From Ectothiorhodospira sp. BSL-9 (GTDB lineage: Bacteria; Pseudomonadota; Gammaproteobacteria; Ectothiorhodospirales; Ectothiorhodospiraceae), in NCBI RefSeq assembly GCF_001632845.1, contig NZ_CP011994.1, forward strand, positions 1,364,001 through 1,428,000: a stretch of 64,000 nucleotides of DNA, in the 5' to 3' direction. The position numbers and the translations under genes were made by a program. Numbering within the stretch: position 1 is the stretch's first letter; each line of letters starts with the position of its first letter. Of this stretch, positions 25,835 through 35,739 are shown piece after piece. The notes beneath the pieces are model-generated. The model made no database searches and was not told the origin of the DNA. It saw only the letters and a program-made list of their open reading frames with translations.

Positions 25835-27315
25835 CGCCTGAGAGCTACAACCCCGGTTAGAGCTTAACCCCCCTGTCAGGTGGTCCAGTGGATGGGGTCC
25901 ACTTCAGACCCGGTGGACCTGATCCTGGGCGGCGCAGGTCAGGGCGTAATGGGCCAGGCGGCCGACGGGGCGTGGCATGCCGTGGGTGGCCTGGTAGAGG
26001 CCTTCGATGGCCTCGGGTTCGAACAGGGGCAGTTCGCAGCCGACCCGGCGCAGGCGGTGGGCCAGGTAGTCGGGCAGTTCCTCGCGGCTGAGTCCTCCCA
26101 GGTGATGGCGCACGACAAGGCGCTGGGCCAGGGACTCATGCACCGCCATGCCCAGGCGCCGGCGCAGTTCGGTGAGGCCGACGAACAGCAGGCACAGGCG
26201 GGGATCGGAGTCCATGGCGTAGTTGGTGAGCAGGCGCAGATCCTCCAGGACATCGTTGCGCAGGTGATGCGCCTCGTCGATGATCAGCACCGGTAGCTGC
26301 TTGCTCTCCAGGGTGAGCCGGGAGATCTCGGCGCGCACCTGGCGGAAGGCGCTGGCGCGGTTGCGTTCGGTGGGCAGGCCCAGTTCCCAGGCGATGGACT
26401 TGTACATGTCCATGACGTTGCCGGTGGTCAGGGGGATGTAGAAGGTGCGGTAGAGCCCCGAGTGCAGGGTGCTGGTGATGCGCCGGCAGGCGGTGGTCTT
26501 GCCGCTGCCAGCCTCGCCGGTGAGCAGGCCGATGCCGCGCAGACGCAGCAGGTGTTTGAGCCGGGCCTGAGCCTCGCGCAGTGTCTGGGACTCGAACAGA
26601 TCTTCACTGTTCACGTTGGGTTCGAAGGGGTAGTCGGTCAGGCCGAAGTGCTTGCGGTACATGGCCTCAGTCCTCCGCCGACTCGGCGTCGAAGTGCCGC
26701 CAGTGCATCCCTGAGGGGTTGGGTTGCGGGGCCTGATCTTCGCTGCGGGCCTCGCGCGAGGGCGTGTTGCGCTTGACGAAGCAGTTGGCATACAGATCCA
26801 CGGGCCTGGCGGTTTCCACATACCGGCCCTGATGGACGATCTGCACGGTGCGTCGGGTCGCGCCAGGGTCGTAGCGCAGCGTGACGCGCTCACCGATCAG
26901 GGCGGCATCCACTTCGTAGATCACGCCATCAAGGCTGACGGTACGGTCCTTGTGGACCTTGCGCACCGCCTCGAACAGGCACAGGTCCTCCAGGTCCATC
27001 CCCGGGTCCAGATAGCGCACCTGGTCACCGTCCTGGGCCCAGCGCTCCAGGGGCGTCATCCCGTCCAGGCCGCGATGGGGGTTGTGGTGATACTCCCCTT
27101 CAACCCAGGCCCACAGGCGCCGGTTGAGGGCCTCCAGGCTGGCGGTATCCTCGGGTGTGAGGGTGTTCAGCAGCTGGGCCCGTAGGGTCCTGAAAAACCT
27201 TTCAATTTTACCCTTCCCCTGAGGGCGATAGGGGCGCGCGTGGATCAGGGCAATGCCCAGCTTGGCGCAGACCAGGGCTAGGTGGTGGGAGCGGTAGTTC
27301 GCGCCGTTATCGACG

Positions 27316-27342
27316 TTATGTGCCGAGTCCGGTTATGTGGCC
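27316..27342 (+). repeat. RIT left terminal inverted repeat (27 bp)
   Basis: It begins TTATGTGCCGAGTCC and ends GGTTATGTGGCC; the exact complement lies at 35044-35070. It contains two copies of the TTATGTGSC motif. Confidence 0.9.
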
Positions 27343-27595
27343 GGGGTGGCTGACCGTCAAGGGTGTCGAAAACTCGTTTTCTGACTCGCCACATAACGCC
27401 AGGCCGGGAAAGGGTGATGATGACAGTTCCATTCCTTGTTGGAGCGGTTGTCATGTTAGAACGGTATTTTTCGAAGCCTGAGTCGGTCGACCGTATCCGA
27501 GCCTGCTGGCTCGGCGCGGCCATTGAGGACTATGAAGTGGTCCAATTGTAGCGGACACCCCGTTAAGCCTCGTAGGCTATGCATCGGAGGTGTTC

Positions 27596-27886
27596 ATGAG
27601 CAAGAAGGCACGACGTCGATACACGGCGGAATTCAAGGCTGAGGCAGTGGCGTTGGTTGAGCGCCAGGGATATGGCGTGGCCGAGGCTGCCCGGTCCCTG
27701 GGCATCAATCGCAGCCTGTTGGATCGCTGGTTGCGCAAGGAGCGCGAGAGGCAAAATCCCCAGCATGACCAGCCGGAGGGTCAGGCCGAGGAGTTGGAGC
27801 GCCTCAGGGAAGAGGTTCGTAAGTTACGGATTGAAAAGGAAATATTAAAAAAGGCAGCGGCCTTCTTCGCCAAAGAGTCGAACTGA
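27596..27886 (+). CDS. IS3-family OrfA (element B)
   Basis: A 96-residue OrfA from ATG 27596 with CGGAGG just upstream (27585-27590). It has the helix-turn-helix AEAARSLGINRSLLDRWL and a zipper (LERLREEVRKLRIEKEILKK). The A6G run at 27847-27853 is the classic slippery site for the -1 shift into orfB. Confidence 0.92.
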   Translation: MSKKARRRYTAEFKAEAVALVERQGYGVAEAARSLGINRSLLDRWLRKERERQNPQHDQPEGQAEELERLREEVRKLRIEKEILKKAAAFFAKESN

Positions 27887-28610
27887 GATATGAGTTCATC
27901 CAGGAGGAGAAGGCCAACTTTTCAGTGGTGGATTTATGTCGGGTCATGCAGGTCAGTCGCAGCGGTTACTACGCATGGCGTCAGCGAGGACCCGATCCAG
28001 ACCGGATCCGGCGGCTGAACATGGTTAAGAGCATCCACAAACGTAAGCGCGGCAGTTATGGGAGCCGACGGATGGCAAAGGAACTGCAGCGGCGTGGAGA
28101 GCCTGTAGGACGCGCTCAGGCCCGCAGCCTGATGCGCGAGGCCGGGGTGGAAGCGCGGCAGCGACGACGCTGGCGGGCCACCACGGATAGTAACCATGGG
28201 TACCCGGTGGCGCCGAATCGATTGGAGCGGCGCTTCCAGGTGTCGGAACCCAATTGTGCTTGGGTGGCGGATATCACCGCCGTATGGACGTTTCAGGGCT
28301 GGCTTTATCTTGCCGCGATCCTGGATCTTTACGACCGGCAAGTGGTGGGCTGGGCCATGGCCGATCACATGCGGGCTGATCTGGCACTGTCGGCCCTGGA
28401 GATGGCTGTGGGGCGCCGTCAGCCATCCTCGGGACTGATCCACCATAGCGACAGGGGTAGCCAGTACGCATCGCGTGTGTACCGCCAGCGCCTGGAGAAG
28501 TACGAGATGGTGGCCTCCATGAGCAGGAAAGGTGACTGCTGGGACAACCCCCCGTGCCAATATGACCTGCGACACCTACCCCCGAGAGATCAGTGAGCAA
28601 AGAGGTAGGT

Positions 28611-29129
28611 ATGATGAAGATCAACCCGCAGTCGAAGGTACCCATGCACGCACAGAACGTTCCTTCCGATCCGGGCGCATTGCAAGGAGCCCGTAGGGCG
28701 ACTGAAGATGCGCCCGGATCGACACCGGCGCCGATCCCGCCCGGCAGCGATTCCGAGGTGGTGCCGCGTGCGCGCCGCCGCACCTTCACCAACGCCGACA
28801 AGCGCCGCATTCTACAGGCTGCTGACCGATGCACCCGGCCCGGAGAAATCGGCGCGCTGATGCGCCGCGAGGGCGTGTACTCATCGTCCCTGAGCACTTG
28901 GCGGCGCCAGCGTGAGGCCGCAGACCTGGCGGCACTGGCGCCCCAAAAACGCGGCCCCAAGGTGGACGCTGGCGCGCGCATTGATGCACAGCAGATTGCC
29001 CGGCTGACCCGTGAGCGCGACACGCTGCGCGTCGAACTCGACAAAGCGCGCCTGGTGATCGAGGTCCAAAAAAAAGTTACTGCGCTGCTGGATCTGCTGG
29101 CCACCACCGACAAGCACGGGAACACCTGA
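28611..29129 (+). CDS. IS3-type OrfA (element C)
   Basis: About 172 residues from ATG 28611 (AGAGGTAGG just upstream). A Pro/Ala-rich N-terminus precedes the helix-turn-helix region (RRTFTNADKRRILQAADRCT, GALMRREGVYSSSLSTWRRQ) and a coiled coil ending (LTRERDTLRVELDKARLVIE). An A8 run at about 29068-29075 may allow frameshifting. Its TGA shares a base with the OrfB ATG (29129). Confidence 0.85.
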   Translation: MMKINPQSKVPMHAQNVPSDPGALQGARRATEDAPGSTPAPIPPGSDSEVVPRARRRTFTNADKRRILQAADRCTRPGEIGALMRREGVYSSSLSTWRRQREAADLAALAPQKRGPKVDAGARIDAQQIARLTRERDTLRVELDKARLVIEVQKKVTALLDLLATTDKHGNT

Positions 29130-30175
29130 TGGCCGCTGCGTTGGAACTCACCCCCTCGCTCGGCGTCGGCGCGGCATGTCGCGCCATGGGCCTTGGGCGT
29201 GGCGAGCCTGAACGCCACAAAGCCCGCGTGCACCGGCGCACGGTCATGGGGCCGGCCCGGCCGCGGGCACCTCGGCCTCCGCCGCCTATGGCCCTGGATG
29301 CCAACGAACGGCGGACGGTCCTGGACACCCTGAACAGCGAACGCTTCGCTGATACCGCGCCGGCGGCCGTGCACGCCACGCTGCTCGACGAGGGCGTCTA
29401 CGTTGGCTCAGTGCGCACCATGTACCGGCTACTGGCGGCCAACGGCGCCAGCGGCGAGCGGCGCAACCAACTCACGCACCCGGTCTATACCAAGCCCGAA
29501 CTGCTGGCCACGGCGCCCAACCGCGTTTGGTCGTGGGACATCACGAAACTCAAGGGGCCCGCGAAGTGGACCTGCTTCCATCTCTACGTGATCCTGGACA
29601 TCTACAGCCGCTTCGTCGTGGGCTGGCTCATCGCCCCCCGGGAGTCCTCTGAGCTCGCCCAGCAGCTCATCGCCGACACGGTGGCGCGGCACAACGTTGA
29701 GCCCGGCATGCTGACCCTGCACGCCGACCGGGGTGCGGCCATGCGCTCCAAGCCGGTCGCCAGCCTGCTGGTCGACCTCGATGTCGTCAAGAGCCACAGC
29801 CGACCTCACGTCTCGGACGACAACCCGTTCTCCGAGTCGCAGTTCAAAACCATGAAGTATCGGCCCGGATTCCCTCAGCGCTTCGGCTGCATCGAGGACG
29901 CACGAGCCCACTGCCAAACCTTCTTTGCCTGGTACAATGCCGAGCACCGCCATAGCGGCATCGGCTACATGACCCCGCACAGCGTCCACTACGGCTTGGC
30001 CGCCGACCTTCGAGTCATCCGCCAGGTCACGCTTGACGCCGCATTCCTGGCCAACCCCAACCGGTTCAAGAGCATGCGGCCCCGACTGCCGCCGATGCCG
30101 ACCGCCGTCTGGATCAACCCGCCACCTGAGGAGAAAACACCCCCCAGTGAACCCGTAGCCTGCACACTAAATTAA
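29129..30175 (+). CDS. IS3-type OrfB transposase (element C)
   Basis: A 348-residue rve transposase: first Asp in RVWSWDITKLKGPAKW, second in MLTLHADRGAAMRSKPV, Glu in NPFSESQFKTMKYRPGF, and FFAWYNAEHRHSGIGYMTPH at the end. All catalytic residues are present. The N-terminal 90 residues carry a Pro-rich spacer. Element C is intact and sits innermost in the nested stack, so it arrived last there. Confidence 0.9.
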   Translation: MAAALELTPSLGVGAACRAMGLGRGEPERHKARVHRRTVMGPARPRAPRPPPPMALDANERRTVLDTLNSERFADTAPAAVHATLLDEGVYVGSVRTMYRLLAANGASGERRNQLTHPVYTKPELLATAPNRVWSWDITKLKGPAKWTCFHLYVILDIYSRFVVGWLIAPRESSELAQQLIADTVARHNVEPGMLTLHADRGAAMRSKPVASLLVDLDVVKSHSRPHVSDDNPFSESQFKTMKYRPGFPQRFGCIEDARAHCQTFFAWYNAEHRHSGIGYMTPHSVHYGLAADLRVIRQVTLDAAFLANPNRFKSMRPRLPPMPTAVWINPPPEEKTPPSEPVACTLN

Positions 30176-31880
30176 CGTCCCCGGGTGTCGCAAAACCATT
30201 GACACGTTCCGCAATGCGGTCATGGAGCGCTTCTTTGGTTCACTGAAAAGCGAGTGGCTGGCCGACCAGCGTTACCTCAACCGTGAGCAGGCCCGGCAGG
30301 ACATCGTTCAGTACATCGAGATGGAGTACAACAGCGACCGACTCCACTCGTCCCTGGGGTACATCACCCCACAGCAACACTTTTTAGCGGTTGCTGCTTA
30401 ATCTGTGTCCGCTACGACTTGACCAGAACACTACGTCGACGATTTGAGCGAGCGTGGCTATGCACCGGGTAGTATTACGCGTCGCGTACCGGTGCTGATG
30501 AACTTCGCTGCCTTTGCCGCCCAGAACGGGGCCGCCTGCCCGGACGACCTACCGGCGCATGTCGATCCTTTTGTGCAGATGTGGCTCCACACCCGCGGCC
30601 ACCAAGCAGAGGGCAGAAGCCGTCGCGGCGGATTGTCCAGCTTCGCCGACGAACTACGCCGTCCCATTCTCCAGTTATTGCGTCGTCTGCTACCGGAGAG
30701 GGGGTTCTCACGGACGGTTCGGCCGCTGCCATTTGCCGAGACCGTGCCGGATTTCTTTGATGCATTACACGAGGAGCGAGGGCTGCGCCCGTCGACGCTC
30801 CAGCTTTACGCGAGCCATCTGCGCCTCCTCGAGCGCTTTCTGCAGCGCCAGGACGGGATTGACCTCCAGACGCTCTCGCCAAGCGAACTGGAGGCCTTCA
30901 TGCGCGAGTGCAGTGCAACGCAGACCCCCGCATCGCTGGCCCCCCTGTTCTCTCATCTACGCATCTTCCTGCGCTACCTGCACCGGGAAGGGTTGCTAAA
31001 CGTTGACCTGAGTGTGCATGTCGACGGCCCGCGTCATTATCGACTCGCCACGCTGCCGCGGGCTATCAACTGGGATGACATCACTCAGTTGCTGGCAGCC
31101 GTGGATCGGCGCAGCGCCGTTGGCAAGCGCGACTATGCCTTGCTGGTTTTGCTGACCACCTACGGACTGCGTGCCCGTGAGGTGGCCGCCCTGACCTTGG
31201 AGGATATTGATTGGGTGCACGAGCGGCTGGCGGTTCCAGCGCGCAAGGGTGGGCATGCCAGCGCCTATCCGCTCTCGCCAGGGGTCGGCGAGGCGCTGGT
31301 GGAGTACCTCCAACATGGCCGGGCGACGAGTAACCAGCGTGCTGTTTTTCTTCGCATGCCGGCGCCGCACGACCCGATGACTCATTCGGCCATCAGTGAA
31401 TGCGTAGGCAAAAGAATCAAGCGTGCCGGGATCGCTGTTGCACGCCCAGGCTCGCATACCCTGCGCCACAGCTGCGTGACACGGCTGGTGGAGAGGGGAT
31501 TTTCCTTGAAGGCCATTGGCGACTATGTGGGACACCGCCATCCGAAGTCGACGCAGATCTACACCAAGCTTGATCTTGAGGCGCTGCGTGAGTTGGCCCT
31601 TGGTGACGGGGAGGTATTGCTATGACAACGTTGCGCAGTCCGCTCACCGGGCCCACGCATGAGTTCCTCGCCCACCACCGCGCTTTGGGAAAACGCTACG
31701 ACAACGAGGCGGCCGCCCTGCAACTGCTTGATCATTATGTACTCGATCAGCAGGTCGAAACCCTGGAGGCGATCACGCCGGCGCTGCTCGACGCCTTCCT
31801 GGATTCGCGCCCCCGCGCATCGGCGCGCAGCTACAACCATCTGCTCAGTGTGCTCCGGCGTTTCTTCCGCTGGCTGGACC

Positions 31881-33232
31881 CTGAGGTATCCCCACGTTTT
31901 CGCAGGCAGAATTCCTTGTGAAACAGTGGGATAAGAGGAGGTAGGGGTGGACATGCACCGGCAAGATCGTGATTCTTTAAGGTTACGAAGCCGAAAAAGA
32001 AGCACGAAACAAGCCGATGCACGCCACGGACCTGATTCACGCAAACTTGGGGGTTGCTTGTCAATCCATTCACCGCACCCGCTTCAACGCGCTGTTGACC
32101 GCGACGGCGGCGGCCCTGGACGGGCAGACCACCTCGGTTACCGGTCTTGGCCGGGCATCGCAGCGGCAGATCACAGAAAAGGCGAGCATCAAGCAGATGG
32201 ATCGGCTGGTGGGTAACCCCAGGATGCATCAAGAGGCGGCGACGGTTTATCAGGCCATGGCTCACTGGCTGGTTGGCCAGGAAGAGCGCCCGGTGATTCT
32301 GGTGGATTGGTCGCCGGTGGCAGTGGATGAGAGCATTCACGTGTTGCGCGCCTCGGTGCCCGTGGGTGGCCAGGGAAGAACCCTGTACCAGGAGTGCCAC
32401 CCTCAGGCCAAGTACGCGAACCGCCAGATTCAGGAGGATTTTTTGAAGCACCTCTCGGAGGTTTTGCCCGCCGGAGTCTGCCCGGTGATCGTCACGGACG
32501 CCGGCTTCAAGAAACCCTGGTTTCGCGCCGTGGAGGCCTTGGGCTGGGACTGGGTGGGCCGAGCGCGAGGCCTGGTCCAGATGACGCGGCCAGGCGAGGA
32601 CACCTGGCTCAATACCCGCGAGTTGGGGTGCTTGCTGGATGAGAATCAGCCGACCCACATGGGTGCCTTTGCCATGACTCGTAACGATTCGTTGGTGTGC
32701 CAGGTGTATGGCCTGCGCAAGACTCTCCAAGGGCGTATTCATGCGACCCGGTCTGGTCAGCGTGCCCAGAGCGGCAAGAGTCGCGCGCATGCAGCGGGCG
32801 AACGGGAACCCTGGGTGATTGCTACCTCCCTGCCAGGAGGGTCGAAGATCACCGACCGGGTGATAGCCCTCTATTCGCTGAGGATGCAGATTGAAGAGGA
32901 TTTTCGAGCCAGCAAGAACGAGCATTATGGACTTGGCGTGAATCGCTCCAGGTCCCGCTCCGCGCAACGATTTGATGTGCTGTTGCTGATTGCTGCCCTG
33001 GCCAGCTTCGCAGCCTGGTTGGTGGGCTTGGCAGCAGAGCACGAGGGACGCCACCGTCATTACCAGCCGAACACGGCCAAGCGACGGGTGTTATCCCACT
33101 TTTTCCTGGGATTGAGGATATTGCGGCGGGAATCCGCCAACATCCTCGACGACACCTTACACCGCATCAGATCGGCCATACGAACTGTGTTTGCCGCTGG
33201 GATCCCTGCATGATTTCGTGGGGATATCCCAG
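31881..33232 (+). mobile_element. IS4-family insertion sequence, copy 1 (1352 bp)
   Basis: The 16-bp terminal inverted repeats are CTGAGGTATCCCCACG and (inverted) CTGGGATATCCCCACG. It is flanked by the perfect 9-bp duplication GGCTGGACC (31872-31880 and 33233-33241). A copy of equal length with the same transposase lies at 38133-39484. Confidence 0.96.
32017..33213 (+). CDS. IS4-family transposase (copy 1)
   Basis: A 398-residue DDE transposase. Catalytic blocks: VILVDWSPVAVDES (first Asp), CPVIVTDAGFKKPWFRAVEA (second Asp) and YSLRMQIEEDFRASKN, the Y-x2-R-x3-E-x6-K signature of IS4. It begins MHATDLIHANLGVACQ at ATG 32017. The protein is identical to that at 38269-39465. Confidence 0.96.
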   Translation: MHATDLIHANLGVACQSIHRTRFNALLTATAAALDGQTTSVTGLGRASQRQITEKASIKQMDRLVGNPRMHQEAATVYQAMAHWLVGQEERPVILVDWSPVAVDESIHVLRASVPVGGQGRTLYQECHPQAKYANRQIQEDFLKHLSEVLPAGVCPVIVTDAGFKKPWFRAVEALGWDWVGRARGLVQMTRPGEDTWLNTRELGCLLDENQPTHMGAFAMTRNDSLVCQVYGLRKTLQGRIHATRSGQRAQSGKSRAHAAGEREPWVIATSLPGGSKITDRVIALYSLRMQIEEDFRASKNEHYGLGVNRSRSRSAQRFDVLLLIAALASFAAWLVGLAAEHEGRHRHYQPNTAKRRVLSHFFLGLRILRRESANILDDTLHRIRSAIRTVFAAGIPA

Positions 33233-33962
33233 GGCTGGACCGCCAGGGGATATTGCGTCCCAATCCCCTACGCAATCGCCCCAGGCGCACAACCGCGCAA
33301 CTTCGGCCCTTTCTGTTCGAGCCGGCGCAGGTCGAGCGGTTGCTGAGCCTCGCCGCCAGTTTGCCCGAGGCGCATCGAACCCACCGCCGCGGAGCGGCTT
33401 ATCGAATCAGCTTTGTATTGATGTACACGCTGGGATTGCGGGTCGGCGAGGTCGCGCGACTCTGTCATGGCGATATCGACTGGGAACGCCGCTGCCTGAT
33501 CATTCGTCAAACCAAATTCGCCAAGACACGCTTGGTGCCCTTCGGCCCCCACCTTGAGGCACAACTGCGTCGGTATCTGGATGCTGGCCAGGATAATGGC
33601 TCGGCGGTGACGACGGACCCGGTCATCTCGTTGTCCCGTGATCATCGCCAGCCGCTCAGCAGCCATTCAATCAGTCGCGTGTTCCAACAGTTGCTTGCGC
33701 ATCTTGACCTGACGATTCCTCCGGGGGTGGCCGCCCCACGACTGCATTGCCTGCGCCACTCCTTCGCGGTGGGTACCCTGCTGCGGTGGTATCGCAGCGG
33801 TGTCGATCCCAATGCGCGCCTGAGCTGGTTGTCGACTTTTCTGGGACATATCGATCCCAACTCGACCGCCGTCTATCTGACCATCACCGATGCGCTGCTT
33901 GATGAGGCCAATACGCGTTTCGAGCGCTTTGCCGCACCGACCTCGCGGGAGGTACACCAGCC

Positions 33963-34985
33963 ATGAGCACCACCACACTCGGGGCGCTGCTGTACGGCTT
34001 TTTCGAACACGACCTGAAAACACAAAAAGGCGTAAGGGCAGCGACCATCAAGAGCTATCGGGATGCCCTGCGCCTGTTCTTGCTGTTCGTCGCCCGTGAG
34101 CGGAAAGTACAGCTCAGCACCTTACATCCAGAAGACCTCACCGCTGTGCGGGTGCGACAGTTTCTGACCTTCCTCGAGCAGGAGCGCCACAACCAGGTGC
34201 ACTCGCGCAATCAACGCCTGGCCGCACTCAAGACCTTCTTCAATTTTCTCGCAACTCAAGCACCTGAGCACTTCGTCGAGGCCGAGGCGGTCATGGGCAT
34301 TCCCGTCAAACGCAGCCCACCGCCTGCAACGGTTTTCCTGGTGCGCGAAGAGATGCAGGGGCTGTTCACCGTCTTGCCCACGACGGGACCGCTGGCGTTA
34401 CGCGACCGCGCCCTGTTGTTGTTTCTCTACAATACCGGCGCCCGTGCGCAGGAGGTGGCAGATCTGCGTCAAGGCCACTTGGAACTGGATCGTCGGCGCG
34501 TGCGCCTGCACGGCAAAGGCGACAAATGGCGCCTTTGCCCACTGTGGGAGGAGACCGTCCGGTTGCTGGAGCTACTCATGCAACCGCGTACCGATGCTGC
34601 CGCCGACAGTGCGGTCTTTATTTCCCAGCGCGGCCAGGCACTGACGCGGTTCGGGATTTACAAGATCGTTCGCCGACATACCCGAGGGCTCGACAAGCGC
34701 GGCCAGGATGGACGGCCGGTGAGCATCTCGCCACATGTCCTGCGTCACAGTGCGGCCGTCGGGTTGTTGGAAGCCGGGGTCGATGTCAATGTCATTCGAG
34801 CCTGGCTGGGGCATGTGAGTCTGGAAACGACGAACCGCTATGCGGAGATCACCATCGCCATGAAGGCGGCGGCGATGCAGGCGTGCGAACCATCAACCGG
34901 AACGCCAGCCGTTGAGGCCGGCTTTCCAACCAGGCGCCGCTGGCGGGACGATGCCGCTTTGCTTGAATGGTTGCAATCACTCTGA
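33963..34985 (+). CDS. ritC: ritC tyrosine recombinase
   Basis: The only intact member of the trio, 340 residues, starting within the ritB stop (ATGA). It has an N-terminal SAM-like domain (ATIKSYRDALRLFLLFVARE) and catalytic blocks NTGARAQEVADLRQGHLEL (Arg), SPHVLRHSAAVGLLEAG (HxxR) and WLGHVSLETTNRYAEIT (His and nucleophile Tyr). RIT recombinases are thought to act together; one alone probably cannot move the element. A large cytosolic DNA strand-exchange enzyme with no membrane or signal features. Confidence 0.94.
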   Translation: MSTTTLGALLYGFFEHDLKTQKGVRAATIKSYRDALRLFLLFVARERKVQLSTLHPEDLTAVRVRQFLTFLEQERHNQVHSRNQRLAALKTFFNFLATQAPEHFVEAEAVMGIPVKRSPPPATVFLVREEMQGLFTVLPTTGPLALRDRALLLFLYNTGARAQEVADLRQGHLELDRRRVRLHGKGDKWRLCPLWEETVRLLELLMQPRTDAAADSAVFISQRGQALTRFGIYKIVRRHTRGLDKRGQDGRPVSISPHVLRHSAAVGLLEAGVDVNVIRAWLGHVSLETTNRYAEITIAMKAAAMQACEPSTGTPAVEAGFPTRRRWRDDAALLEWLQSL

Positions 34986-35043
34986 GCGTTATGTGCCCAG
35001 TGTCCCGGTCGCCGCTTGGCGATTCGGGACTTGCGCGGCCACT

Positions 35044-35097
35044 GGCCACATAACCGGACTCGGCACATAACACTGATTATGTGGCATGCCACATAAT
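35044..35097 (-). repeat. RIT right terminal repeat plus 22-bp palindrome
   Basis: Bases 35044-35070 are the exact complement of the left 27-bp repeat. Beyond them, 35076-35097 is a perfect 22-bp palindrome centred on GGCATGCC with a TATGTGGC motif in each arm. It abuts the 8-bp target repeat. The left end has no counterpart to this palindrome. Confidence 0.88.
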
Positions 35098-35739
35098 CGA
35101 CGTATAAGCGTTCAGGGAGGCCACGCTTGCTCAGGGCCTGGCGGAGCACGGGCAGGAAGGCGCGGGTGTTCTCCGACAGGGCGAAGGCGGCATGGGGGAT
35201 CACCCGGGTGGCATCATCCATGAAGGCGATCAGATAGGTCTTGCGGCGCACGCGCCCCTCGACAGTGACACTGGGGCCGTGCATGACATCACTGGACCAC
35301 AGTTGACCGGCCTGGGCGAAGGCGAAGCGGCGGCGATCCTGGTCATGAACGGCCTCGGCCTGGCGCTGCATCAGCCCATGACGGGTGAACAGGCGGTGGA
35401 TGGTGGAAGGCGGCAGCGGCAGATCCGCGTCCACCGCGCCATTGTCGCGCAGGTGTCGGATCACCTGGCGCACGGACCAGGAGGCATGTTCCTCCTTCAA
35501 GGCGATCAGGGCCTCGGTGACGGCCGCTGACAGGCGCCGGGGCTGGCCACGATCCTGGCGTGATCTGGGCAGCAGGGCGTCAAAGCCCCCCTGGCGGTAC
35601 TTCTTCATCCAGTCCCGCAAGGTCTCGGCGGCCACATGGGTGCGATCACTGCCGGGGATCTGATGGGAGCGGGCGGCAATGGCATTGAGCTGGGTGTAGA
35701 GGCCGGGCGCGCCGGGCGGTCGACGCACCAGGTCGGCGA

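Larger units (their letters stand above)
24634..25906 (+). mobile_element. IS3-family element A (1273 bp)
   Basis: The termini are TGAGGTGGACCCCA on the left and its near complement (TGAAGTGGACCCCA inverted) on the right. It is flanked by a 3-bp duplication GAC (24631-24633 and 25907-25909), normal for IS3. It carries overlapping orfA and orfB and looks complete. Confidence 0.92.
24586..26662 (-). pseudogene. Transposon AAA ATPase (ExeA/TnsC-like), split by an IS3 element
   Basis: From ATG 26662 the protein reads MYRKHFGLTDYPFEPNVNSE, Walker A GEAGSGKTTACRRI, LELGLPTERN, Walker B VLIIDEAHHLRND and the sensor segment LCLLFVGLTELRRRL. It runs to about residue 250, where an IS3 element (24634-25906, target GAC) interrupts; the last codons (SADHLQTALEELRP) lie beyond the IS, ending at 24586. 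Only about 15 C-terminal residues are displaced, so a near-full ATPase may still be produced. ATPases of this kind regulate DDE transposases in Tn7/Mu/Tn5053-like elements. Confidence 0.85.
28553..30205 (+). mobile_element. IS3-type element C (about 1.65 kb)
   Basis: Imperfect terminal inverted repeats share GTGYCAAT and TGCGACACC (left 28554-28580, right 30180-30205). Inside are two complete overlapping ORFs. I cannot read a clear target duplication; bases around the junction (GACAACCCC left, GTTCCGCAAT right) differ, so the edges are uncertain by several bases. Confidence 0.75.
27925..30401 (+). pseudogene. IS3-family OrfB (element B), split by element C
   Basis: The first part gives VMQVSRSGYYAWRQRGPD, RGSYGSRRMAKEL, first Asp CAWVADITAVWTF and second Asp LIHHSDRGSQYAS, then breaks at GDCWDN (28548). 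The end resumes at about 30211 with NAVMERFFGSLKSEW (catalytic Glu) and finishes ITPQQHFLAVAA at TAA 30399. The first-half frame runs on 15 foreign codons to 28596. Element B cannot transpose by itself in this state. Confidence 0.88.
27538..30425 (+). mobile_element. IS3-family element B, split by element C
   Basis: The left end TGGTCCAATTGTAGCGGACAC and the right end's complement TGGTCAAGTCGTAGCGGACAC match at 17 of 21 positions or better. The target is the GAA codon of ritA, present on both sides (27534-27536 and 30426-30428), one extra G intervening on the left. Removing element C (28553-30205) gives about 1.24 kb, normal for IS3. Confidence 0.85.
27453..31625 (+). pseudogene. ritA: ritA tyrosine recombinase, split by an IS3 element
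   Basis: The gene starts at ATG 27453 (GGAG 8 nt upstream) with MLERYFSKPESVDRIRACWL and GAAIEDYE, is cut at codon GAA (27534-27536) by the IS3 element, and resumes at 30426 with HYVDDLSERGYAPGSITRRV. The catalytic core is intact: TYGLRAREVAALTLEDID, HTLRHSCVTRLVERG and GDYVGHRHPKSTQIYTKLD. An ATG at 30444 could restart translation, but the SAM-like N-terminal domain would lose about 35 residues. The stop overlaps ritB (ATGA). Confidence 0.88.
31622..33966 (+). pseudogene. ritB: ritB tyrosine recombinase, split by IS4-family copy 1
   Basis: It starts at ATG 31622 within the ritA stop and reads MTTLRSPLTGPTHEFLAHHR to RFFRWLD, then an IS4-family element (31881-33232) interrupts with the 9-bp duplication GGCTGGACC. 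After it the frame resumes RQGILRPNPLRNRPRR and keeps the catalytic core TLGLRVGEVARLCHGDID, HCLRHSFAVGTLLRW and FLGHIDPNSTAVYLTIT, ending at 33966 over the ritC start. Removing the IS restores a protein of about 327 residues. With ritA also cut, the RIT element is inactive. Confidence 0.93.
27317..35095 (+). mobile_element. Recombinase-in-trio (RIT) element, itself carrying three nested ISs
   Basis: Three successive tyrosine recombinase genes with ATGA overlaps (31622-31625 and 33963-33966) are the definition of RIT elements. A perfect 27-bp inverted repeat (27316-27342 and 35044-35070) bounds the trio, and the right end has an extra 22-bp palindrome at 35076-35097. The TTATGTGSC word recurs in all of these and just inside both ends (about 27390 and 34988), probably the recombinase-binding motif. 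Without the inserted ISs the element is about 3.5 kb, the usual RIT size. It sits in the transposase gene with an 8-bp direct repeat ATCGACGT. Confidence 0.9.

Noticed and set aside
28553-30205. A target-site duplication for the innermost IS3-type element
   Set aside because: Flanking bases differ on the two sides, so no duplication is claimed and the ends are given as approximate.
30444-34985. The three tyrosine recombinases as the integrase of the tRNA-Arg island
   Set aside because: They overlap in the RIT order, are enclosed by RIT inverted repeats inside a transposase gene, and are 4 to 9 kb from attR; they belong to the RIT element.
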